Part shown: positions 56,351 to 64,000 of the stretch, one piece after another
Layout of the letters: each line of letters opens with the position of its first letter
How positions within the stretch are numbered: the stretch's first letter is position 1
Assembly (NCBI GenBank): GCA_944739405.2
Contig: OX123182.2
Span: forward strand, 18,425,326-18,489,325
DNA length: 64,000 nucleotides
Source: Euclidia mi
Taxonomy: Eukaryota; Arthropoda; Insecta; Lepidoptera; Erebidae
Direction: 5' to 3'
Made by a program: the position numbers and the translations under genes
Notes under the pieces: model-generated
Database searches by the model: none
What the model was told of the DNA's origin: nothing
What the model saw: only the letters and a program-made list of their open reading frames with translations

Positions 56351-57940
56351 TCACGTCTGTTTCATGTCAGTCTCAGAAATATTCAAAGACTGCGCCATAC
56401 ACAGGTATTTGTAGGTTTCGGTCAGGGAAAGGGATCTAAGTTGTATGGAATCTGAGAGTTGTATCCCTGCAGCTTCCATAATCCTGCCTCTCTTCACATG
56501 CATGACTGCACATTTATCCACACCAAATTCCATCCTGGTAGAATTACTAAAGATTTCGGTTACCTTAAGTAACCCAGTCAGTTGGATATTGTTGGGGGCA
56601 AATAATTTCAGATCATCCATGAAAAGGAGGTGAGATGTAACATGACCTCCTCTCCTTAACCAATAGCCTTGCCCTGAAGGCTCTAACAAGGTACTTAGGG
56701 GGTTCAGGGCAAGGCAAAACCACAAAGGACTCAGGCTGTCGCCCTGGAATATACCTCACTCGATCCTTATTGGAGCCCCGCAACCCAAGATCGATCGACA
56801 CCCTGGATAGCGCAATACGGTCCTCCAATGCCCCATACACGCATTTAAGAAGCTGCATAGAGTTGTATCTACTTTGTACAACTCTAGCAGCCTCAAAAGC
56901 CACGCATGAGGTACGGAGTAGTACGCCTTTTTGTAATCTATCCAGCATGTCGATAGATTCTTTCGGTTACGGCGCACTTGTTGGCTAATAGCCATGTCAA
57001 TCAGTAGGAGCTCTTTAGTACCACGAACCCCACTCTTACATCCATTTTGAGAAACAGATAAAATTGAATTATCAAATATATGTTAAGATAATTTCGTTCT
57101 CAAAATGGATGTAAGAAGTTTATATAATGTTGGTAGGCATGTAATTGGCCTATAATTCTTGGGGTCCGTGACACTACCAGACTTATAAAGCAGGTGGGTA
57201 ACGCCGGATGTTAAAAAATCAGGCAGCAACCCTGATTCCAATGACAATTGAAATTGAGATGCTAAGTAAGCATGCGAAATTCGAAGCCATTTAAGCCAAA
57301 AATTGTGCAGCCCGTTCGGTCCCGCAGACTTCCAGTTCTGTAACGGACGGACTGCACTGGCTACGTCGTCGATTGCTATATTTATGGGCTCCATTATTGG
57401 AATTCGTTCACATGCTCGCTCAACATCCCCAATCCAATCACTCTCCACATGGCTGACGGGCGTCGACCAAATGCTGCGCCAAAATGTAACAGTGGCATCA
57501 TCATTCGGTCGACACCCATCGCCATTACTGGATGAGGAATCAGGGTGCTCCCCTATACACCCGCTTTTTGTCTCTTTGGAATGTGCGATTAAGGCAATAT
57601 CGATCCACTCTTTTTTTATATCGCCTCATACGGTTTGCCCATGCATAAAGCTTTTGTTTCAGAAAGTCGAGATAAATAATCTTGGGAATTGATACCAGTT
57701 CCCACGAAGGCCCGAGTCACAAAGCGCATCACTCTCGGTCGCGTTTTACCGGCCCTATAAGAACACAGCTTGCCAATGTGTGCCCCAGTCTCAGCGATAC
57801 GACTCTCAATCCTGCGCTGCCAAGCTGGCATCGCAACGGCCCATCGAGTAGCAGTATTATCTACAGGAAATTTGACTCCCGCTACTCGACATGCCGCTGC
57901 AGCCGCACAATACAGGATTGACTATGTATCGCTGAGATTT
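56351..57940 (-). pseudogene. R4/Dong-like LINE: linker and RT
   Basis: In order on the minus strand: YCAAAAACRVAGVKFP and MPAWQRRIESRIAETGAHIG (57900-57760), VMRFVTRAF, then DVASAVRPLQNWKSAGPNGL and KNYRPITCLPTLYKLLT (57448-57083), STCWIDYKKAYYSVPHAWLL (56995-56756; YDSVP expected), CMGHWRT, and SHLLFMDDLKLFAPNN (FMDD at residues 35-38 of the 56725-56351 frame), EFGVDKCAVMHVKRG. Several frameshifts separate the blocks and the element stops before the C-terminal endonuclease. The product would have been the element's reverse transcriptase. Confidence 0.7.
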
Positions 57941-58004
57941 TCACTATTCTCAAAATAAATTAACAATAGTGAATCCAGGGCACCCACTAGCGCTATGTTT
58001 TTGT

Positions 58005-58655
58005 TATGCATGGGCAACCGAGGCAAAAGAGGCCGAATATTACGGATTTATAATGAAGGAGATATTGAAAGGAGAGTGACTGCAGGAAATTGTGTAAATG
58101 GAGCCGCTGCATGCCTTTATGAACGGCCAGATGGTGCCAAAACCGGCGCGCCGGGCGGTTCATAATGGAGTGCTTGTGCCTACGTTTATGTACGGTAGTG
58201 AGTGTTGGGTGTGGCAGAAAAAGCATGAAAGCAGAATTAACGCAGTTGAGATGCGTTCACTGCGTAGTATGTGTGGGGTAAGACTGATTGATAGAATTCC
58301 GAATGCAGAAATACGAGAGCGATGTGGCCTGAAAGAAGATGTCGTGACCAGAATTGAGAAAGGAATGCTGAAATGGTTTGGGCACGTGGAGCGAATGAGT
58401 TAAGAAAGAGTGACACATCAAATTTATGAGGCTAACGTGTGTGGGCAAGTCAGACGCGGCAGACCTCGTCGGACATTCGTCGATCAGATTGGGGACATCT
58501 TAAAAAATGGCAAGGTCTGAAGCACCCGGAACCCGCGAGCATGTGTGAACAGAGTAATGAATGTAGAGGAAGCGCGTGAGGTTTGTAAGGATAGATGCAA
58601 GTGGCGTTCCGTTGTCTCTGCCTACCCCGACGGAAAAAAGGCGTGAGTATGTGTA
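58005..58655 (+). pseudogene. RTE-type retrotransposon, C-terminal fragment
   Basis: The frame at 58098 encodes RRAVHNGVLVPTFMYGSECW, RSMCGVRLIDRIPNAEIRER, CGLKEDVVTRIEKGMLKWFG and HVERMS before a TAA at 58400; the same frame continues with QVRRGRPRRTFVDQIGDILK, a TGA, NVEEAREVCKDRCKWRSVVS and AYPDGKKA. An upstream part in another frame (DIERRVTAGNCVNGA) shows one frameshift. It lies inside, and opposite to, the R4/Dong-like LINE. Confidence 0.75.
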
Positions 58656-58656
58656 T

Positions 58657-59250
58657 TTATGTATTTGGAATTATGGATCGGTATTCATCAATAGCACATT
58701 CCAAAGCGCTCCTTAACCGATCATTGTACTGGGTACTTACATGAGAAGTCTCGTCATATATCTCTTCAACGGCGACATCAACCTGTTGCAGTTGTGCAAC
58801 CGCCGTCTGAGTTCGCGATGGAGAAGTGATGGGGAGACATCTCTGCACGTCAGAGCGAGGTCTCTCAAGCACGGTATCATCCCACAGACGACACCGTTGG
58901 ATGGCCCGCACTTGATCCGATAGCCGTTGTGTTGACACGTTGACAGCTGGCTCAAGCGCCTGAAACAAAGGCAGCATACGATCACGGTACCCACTGAGGT
59001 TAGTTCCTCCCTCTGTGGCCACAAAATATGCCCGCATGACATTTTCATTAATTGAACTCGTCCATCTCATGCGGTGCACATCACCACCTGTAGCGGGGGC
59101 CCTGTTCGAAACCGGTGGGTCTCGGGGTCCCAAGCGTGTCGGTGGCCGACCTCTCCCTCACCGACGTACAGGTGGTGGCTGGCGGCTGCGAAGCGAAGCT
59201 GAGCGACGAGTCCGGAGGTGGTATACGTGGTACTGCGGCTGCCTTGGCTC
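58657..59250 (-). pseudogene. R4/Dong-like LINE: N-terminal part
   Basis: The frame 59133-58657 contains RMRWTSSINENVMRAYFVAT, EGGTNLSGYRDRMLPLFQAL and NVSTQRLSDQVRAIQR, a SANT/Myb-like N-terminal domain as I recall from R4-group proteins. An overlapping frame (59252-59067) may be the shifted start. It probably binds target DNA or RNA; that is inferred. Confidence 0.5.
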
Positions 59251-59537
59251 AAGTCAACATAATTCTCTTCTTATTTTATCTTCTTTGAATATTATTTCAT
59301 ATTTTCTTGATATTATTGTGTGTTGTCATCTTTGTGTTGTGTATATTTTCTAAAGTTTGTATATGGTTTCTTTCCGTAAAATTGATACTTATTTGCATAA
59401 AATAGATTATTGTTGTAATTATTAAATATAATATATAATACACAGGAATATGCAAGTAATATTAAAATTTAATTATAAATATTCCAGAAAAAAAAAATGT
59501 TGACTTTTTGCTGTGTTGCCAGATTATTATTATTATT

Positions 59538-59573
59538 TTTATAGTTACACGCGAGCGAAGCCGCGGGCAAAAG
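59538..59573 (+). mobile_element. Helitron-type 3' end fragment
   Basis: ACACGCGAGCGAAGCCGCGG then GCAAAAGCTAG|T, the 3' end wording common to moth Helitron-like repeats. It ends right beside arm 2 of the inverted repeat. Confidence 0.5.
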
Positions 59574-59612
59574 CTAGTTAAGGATATCTTAAAGATGACA
59601 TAAAATAACGTC

Positions 59613-59697
59613 TGACTCGTGAAGGATTTGAACCTCCGCCCTCCGATGGTCAAGCTTAAGTTTATATCGGCGCTCTCACCTACTGAGCTAACGAGTC
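59613..59697 (-). tRNA. 85-nt tRNA-like gene, copy H (consensus form)
   Basis: All stems perfect: GACTCGT/ACGAGTC, GCTC/GAGC, CCGAT/ATCGG, GGAGG/CCTTC (one G-T). Loop is ATAAACTTAAGCTTGACC. With the standard intron site the anticodon would read AAA, which is not normal for eukaryotic tRNA. GACGTCAC at 59741-59748, about 45 nt upstream. T4 about 7 nt downstream. Confidence 0.55.
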
Positions 59698-59871
59698 TTG
59701 TACGAGTGTACTACTATCTATCGATCTGTTTCGTCTATATGACGTCACAATGATTCACAAACATAAATAAATACTGCAGTTAGAAATCGGATTTTCAGTA
59801 AAAAATAGATGGAATGTCAATGTCAGTTGTTGGATCGAGTCCCATTTGTTATTTAACAAACGTTGCACGTA

Positions 59872-60083
59872 TCTTATCTTATACTAATATATGTATAAAG
59901 CTGAAGAGTTTGTTTGTTTGTTTGGTTGAACAAACTAATCTCAGGAACGAATGGTCCGATTTGAAAAATTCTTTCAGTTTTAGATAGCCCATTTAGTGGG
60001 AGGCTATATAAAATTGCGCTATGAGCGATAGGAGTAAAGCAGTTGCCTTAAATAACGCGGCTGTAACCGCGGGCATCCTCTAG
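59872..60083 (+). mobile_element. 212-bp nonautonomous Helitron with empty-site evidence
   Basis: Begins TCTTATCTTATACTAATATA and ends CGGGCATCCTCTAG. The other arm of the inverted repeat has the uninterrupted site (GCACGTATTTTAGGTAATTG on its minus strand), so insertion was between A and T without a clear duplication. The 5' limit could be 59877 instead. Confidence 0.8.
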
Positions 60084-60227
60084 TTTTAGATAATTGTACT
60101 GCTTATGATCTCATTCTATTACCATACTATACATACATAATTATGTTATTATATCTACGTGAATAATTCTGAAGCGATGAGATCATTTTCACAAACTAGG
60201 TGGATAGATTGTTGTACACACGTACAG

Positions 60228-60312
60228 GGCTCGTTAGCTCAGTAGGTGAGAGCGCCGATATAAACTTAAGCTTGACCATCGGAGGGTAGAGGTTCAAATC
60301 CTTCACGAGTCA
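60228..60312 (+). tRNA. 85-nt tRNA-like gene, copy I
   Basis: Acceptor GGCTCGT/ACGAGTC (one mismatch) and a TAGAGG start of the T arm; other stems perfect. T5 run 4 nt downstream. Confidence 0.5.
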
Positions 60313-60749
60313 GACTTTTTATACATCAGATTTTCATTTCCTGTTATTTTTGGAGTACCTTCTATTAGGTTTTCACTTATTAATAAAATATTGTGAAGGT
60401 AGTTTCATATAGCCTAAGTCACATATCAAACAATGCCGGAGACTACCAGCATTGGTGTCATCTGATCGACACGATGGAACTAGATGCAGCATCTCACAAT
60501 TAGGTAAAGTTCTGACACGCGATGACTATATTATCAAGTTCTCTTATACTTGCGTCTGCCAAAAAAGTGATACCAAAATCACTAATTGGAATAATTGTTC
60601 AAAAATTTACTCGTCTACCAAGTACTAGACTGTTTTCTTGGTCAAGTTGAAAAATTCAGCTATTCAATAGCAATTTTGTGAATCATTTCTGTAAACTTAT
60701 GACATCACTTTGCCAAAACAGATCGAGGATTTAAATCACGCTCATACAA

Positions 60750-60834
60750 GACTCGTTAGCTCAGTAGGTGAGAGCGCCGATATAAACTAACGCTTGACCA
60801 TCGGAGGGCGGAGGTTCAAATCCTTCACGAGTCA
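60750..60834 (+). tRNA. 85-nt tRNA-like gene, copy J
   Basis: Stems perfect; the loop reads ATAAACTAACGCTTGACC. T5 run 4 nt downstream. TGACATCACT about 55 nt upstream in place of TGACGTCA. Confidence 0.55.
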
Positions 60835-60889
60835 GACTTTTTCATTTTTAATTTTAAAATATAAGTGAAGTTGGTCCAAGTTTTACAGC

Positions 60890-61669
60890 AGCGGTCTATA
60901 ATCTAAATAAATAGAGTAAGATCCCAGAGCCGCCAGACCTACGTCATTTTATCAAAGCTGAAATTTTGAGGATTATTAGTACACAATCTTGTTAAGAGGT
61001 ATGCCGACCCACTAACTTGAATGCTGGGCCATTTCACAGGTAGCGCGAAGTAAAGGTACCAAAAAAACATACTTACTTACGTTAAAGTATCAAAGCTGGT
61101 ATTCAAATATGTGTTTAAAAATACTGTCTAAAATTGAAATTCATTATTGCCAGACACTTTCCGTGGGCCATTACTTCTGCCAGACGCCTTGAAAGTTCCT
61201 AAAAAATTATGTAAACTACGTCATTTTAGCAAAGCTAAATTTGATATATGTTACTTTAGATACTATTTTAAGACCCTTCCTAAGCAGCCAGACCAATCCG
61301 AAGGGCCATTCGTCTAGCCAGACACCATGGAACTTTCCCTGTGAGTGCGAGCGTGCGGCCATTATTCATACGCATTCATACGCATGAATGCGTGTGAGTA
61401 CACTACATTGTCCCAAAAGACTGTAGGAATATTATTTTGGGTATTAATACAACAATAAAAGTGTAAAATATATTTTTTCACAAAAAATATATTTGTAACG
61501 GCAAGCTACATAACACATATCACAGCGCCATCTACGCATAGTATACGCATAGTAGTCTGTCTTAGTAGTTCCGTCGTAATTGGGTCTATATCGTAATGAG
61601 ATCCCGTCTTAAAATGGGCACTGAATGATTAGCTTATATTTATATTAGTATCTTTTCTTTATTCGAAAT
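60890..61669. repeat. Degenerate ~150-bp repeats, otherwise unassigned
   Basis: TACGTCATTTTA.CAAAGCT (60941, 61215) and GCCAGACRCC.TG.AA.TTTCC-like stretches (61172-61200, 61317-61340) recur with GGGCCATT in between. Divergence is high. No gene seen. Confidence 0.35.
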
Positions 61670-62400
61670 CAAATCATTTCGCCTTGAAGCCCCGGAGTCG
61701 TAGCCTACCCAATTTTGATACAGCGAGTCCCGTCTGACCTCGACCTAAACTCGACCCGTAAGGGACAGCGATATTCCAAGGCTTATCCGAGTCCTATATA
61801 AAAGGGTACCTACTGAACTGCTATTAGGACTGCCAAAGATCTTCATGTCAACTTAGCTTCCTCTCTGCTTAACAGCTCTCTCAAGCAATAATTACCAAAT
61901 AAATACTCACACTTTATTTATTCGGCACATAATAACAAAACGTACATACTAACCTTTCCAGTTCAAGCTGCCTTTCACTCTTATATCCTGCCTTAGTAAA
62001 ATTCTCTGCCATTTAAAATATTTTTGAAATTATACAAACGCCAAGGAAGTGAAAACTGACAAAAAAAGTGCCCTAGAAAGACGATTCCGGCAATTAGACG
62101 TATTTTTGTAAGTACAGTGATTGCTATAAACAGATCATCCATCAGCTCTTATTTGCCAACGTTTCTTAGATATTTTCGCGTCAAAATAAACAACAACCAA
62201 TTAGTTTATGCTTTGTGTGAAAGGTTTTCGCTTACTTTTTTTTAGTTTCTCTCGACAATCGTTAGGTCAGTTCCGGTGTTCGCCATTAGAATTTCTTTTA
62301 GAGCCATTTGTAGAATCAAGTCAATTCGGCGTGAATAAAATACGAGTTTTCTTTAATCGTTAAGTTTGTATCGTTTTAGTTTAGGAGGCTCATTGTCTGA
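61670..62400 (-). repeat. Exon-like dispersed duplicate (partner at 32195-32900)
   Basis: On the minus strand, ATG at 62012 opens MAENFTKAGYKSERQLELER followed directly by a donor-like AAAG|GTTAGT (GT at 61953-61952). Upstream another ATG starts MALKEILMANTGTDLTIVER, closed by a stop. I recognise no family. It may be a leader exon of a host gene or of an unknown element; both copies have similar length. Confidence 0.45.
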
Positions 62401-62669
62401 GAGATGGCTAGTACCGTTGATGCTGGGTAAAATTATATGGATTGAATGTAGTGTTATAAAAATAAATAAAATAAAAAATAAAAATGTTTATTTTCAATAA
62501 GAAAAAGTACATTTTTACAATTTAGGTAATTGAAGTCACCTGTTAAGCTAACAATATGCTTGTGATAGGTGGCTCCGCTCCTCTCAGAAGAACCGACGAC
62601 GGGTACTTTTTATAGTTAACAAATTATAGCTAAAATAAACAATTTAGAATACAGGAGTATGTATCAATA

Positions 62670-62670
<1 letters not shown>
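62401..62670. other. Unassigned sequence
   Basis: AT-rich flank of the microsatellite with a TTATTTTCAATAAG stretch; no gene seen. Confidence 0.3.
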
Positions 62671-62700
<30 letters not shown>

Positions 62701-62926
62701 TGTGTGCGTGTGTGCGTGTGTGCGTGTGTGCGTGTGTGCGTGTGTGCGTGTGTGCGTGTGTGCGTGTGTGCGTGTGTGCGTGTGTGCGTGTGCGCGTGTG
62801 CGCGTGTGCGCGTGTGCGCGTGTGCGTGTGTGCGTGTGTGCGTGTGTGCGTGTGTGCGTGTGTGCGTGTGTGCGTGTGTGCGTGTGTGCGTGTGTTCGTG
62901 TGTGCATGTGTGCGTGTGTGCGTGTG

Positions 62927-62958
<32 letters not shown>

Positions 62959-63228
62959 TGTGTGCGTGTGTGCGTGTGTGCGTGTGTGCGTGTGTGCGTG
63001 TGTGCGTGTGTGCGTGTGTGCGTGTGTGCGTGTGTGTGTGCGTATGTGCGTGTGCGTGTGTGTGTGTGTGCGTGTGTGCGTGTGTGCGTGTGTGCGTGTG
63101 TGTGTGCGTGTGTGCGTGTGTGTGTGCGTGTGTGTGCGTATGTGCGTGTGTGCGTGTGCGTGTGTGTGTGTGTGCGTGTGTGCGTGTGTGCGTGTGTGCG
63201 TGTGTGTGTGTGTGTGTGCGTGTGTGGG

Positions 63229-63303
<75 letters not shown>

Positions 63304-63306
63304 TTG
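62671..63306. repeat. ~640-bp GT/GC microsatellite
   Basis: (GT)n with interspersed GTGTGC and long (GTGC)n runs at 62928-62958 and 63227-63302. Alternation of purine and pyrimidine is broken at very few places (for example TTCGTG at 62895 and GTGGGTG near 63223). Long open frames on both strands (Cys-Val and Thr-His repeats) arise only because the motif has no stop codon. Confidence 0.95.
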
Positions 63307-63525
63307 CGTTGAGTGAATGTATTAGGCCTACTGTAACAATCTTTCACTTTGATCATAGCTCAGTGTTTTTAGCCAAAGTGTCAATGTTTTCTTACATACT
63401 GTGTAAGTCATGGGGTATATTTTTAAGTCCTTGTTTAAAATATTGTATAGTCGTGCAGACTGACGTGGGTATTGGCGTGATGCATATGTCGATTTGACTA
63501 CGACAGCGGGAGCTACGTAATTCCT

Positions 63526-64000
63526 TCAAACATTGGGTCTTGATGAGTCATAGGGCAGAGATTTATGCTTTCTTAAAATAAGTTGCAGAATGTATAATTT
63601 TCTTACTGACAAGAGATCTGCGGTCAGGTATAGATTATCTGTAGGAAACCTAAATGGCTTAAAAAACATAACCTTTAGTAAAGCTCTCTGAGCCCTTTCT
63701 AAATCTAAGAATTTTGTTTTTGTAGCACCACCCCAAACTGTTACACTATATGTTAACACTGATTGAGCTAATGAAATATAAATTTGTTTTAAGAGATCTA
63801 ATGTGGTAACGTGACGTAGAGTTTTAAATATCCAAATCAATTTTCTTACTCTATTCATCATCAGTTCTGTGTGCATATGCCATGATAAACGATGATCGAG
63901 AATTATTCCGAGGTATTTTGTGTGTTGTACTTCCGTAATAACTTCACATGAACAGGCAGAGTCAAGTAGATTATTAAATTTATGAATTCTTATTTTCAGT
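63526..64000 (-). pseudogene. LINE reverse transcriptase, C-terminal part (runs off window)
   Basis: The open minus-strand frame enters at the window end and encodes TEVQHTKYLGIILDHRLSW, then RVRKLIWIFKTLRHV, LLKQIYISLAQSVLTYSVTV, WGGATKTKFLDLERAQRALL and KPFRFPTDNLYL before TAA at 63526. The order (KYLG...D, then ..SVL.Y...WG) is the RT thumb and C-terminal segment, and resembles the protein at 24409-26904 (SLISYCITCWGSAVK, ERAQRSVLKTMLKRPFRY), so both elements may belong to one clade. No stop is seen in the visible 158 codons. The rest lies beyond the window. Confidence 0.8.

Larger units (their letters stand above)
56345..59530 (-). mobile_element. Decayed R4/Dong-like LINE
   Basis: Minus-strand coding pieces run from an N-terminal domain (59133-58657) to the RT (57448-56351). 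It is broken by an RTE fragment on the other strand (58005-58655). The 5' side lies at a TTATTATTATTATT tract (59524-59537); Dong elements are known to insert in TAA repeats, which fits. The clade call rests on FMDDLK-type RT motifs and N-terminal wording that I recall, so it is tentative. Confidence 0.6.
59577..60886. repeat. Large inverted repeat, arm 2
   Basis: Reverse complement of 53972-55070, with tRNA-like genes H (minus), I and J (plus) matching E, D and C. It is longer than arm 1 because of the Helitron at 59872-60083. Confidence 0.85.

Noticed and set aside
62670..63497. Long Cys-Val and Thr-His repeat proteins on both strands
   Set aside because: They come from the GT/GC microsatellite, which contains no stop codon in any frame.

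Overview
The window reads as a lepidopteran (moth or butterfly) nuclear segment built almost entirely from transposable elements. I recognise no host protein-coding gene. The assignment to Lepidoptera is an inference from recalled repeat hallmarks: RTE-type 3' ends carrying CCACTGCTGGACATAGGCCT, Helitron-type ends (TCTATACTAATATAATAAAG ... CTAG|T), the repeat closing with GTACGGAACCC, (TTTGAA)n LINE tails and AT-rich DNA. No database search was possible.

Layout. 0-2.5 kb: Ty3/gypsy integrase remnant, an LTR-like insertion with a 4-bp target duplication, a tRNA-headed SINE candidate and a probable LTR after a poly-G tract. 3.2-5.2 kb: tandem ~310-bp repeats split by a TIR element. 5.9-7.1 kb: LINE 3' end. 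10-13.9 kb: an AT-rich family in inverted and tandem copies, hit by a LINE 3' end and a 218-bp MITE. 15-24 kb: RTE-like debris, a SINE and a 1.3-kb foldback element. 24-32 kb: a LINE with a long intact reverse-transcriptase frame whose 3' UTR is split by two head-to-tail Helitron-like units. 33-40 kb: RTE fragment, Tc1-like transposase tail and a decayed full-length LINE. 41-49 kb: a second decayed LINE with ORF1 and ORF2, invaded by an RTE element, a TTAA (piggyBac-type) MITE and a composite TIR element whose sister copy lies in the first LINE. 50-53.8 kb: MITE, Helitron and RTE fragments. 54-61 kb: a large inverted repeat carrying most copies of an 85-nt tRNA-like gene, around an R4/Dong-like LINE. 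61.7-64 kb: a duplicated exon-like segment, a 640-bp alternating GT/GC tract and a LINE fragment running off the window.

The most unusual content is the tRNA-like family: nine full copies and one truncated copy, all 85 nt, with paired cloverleaf stems, exact A and B boxes, U-run terminators after most copies, but an 18-nt anticodon loop. The tandem Helitron dimer, the composite TIR/piggyBac element present twice, and many near-perfect short-spacer hairpins (one inside a reverse-transcriptase gene) are the next most informative. The parts do not form a host pathway; they record repeated rounds of insertion in a region tolerant of mobile DNA.
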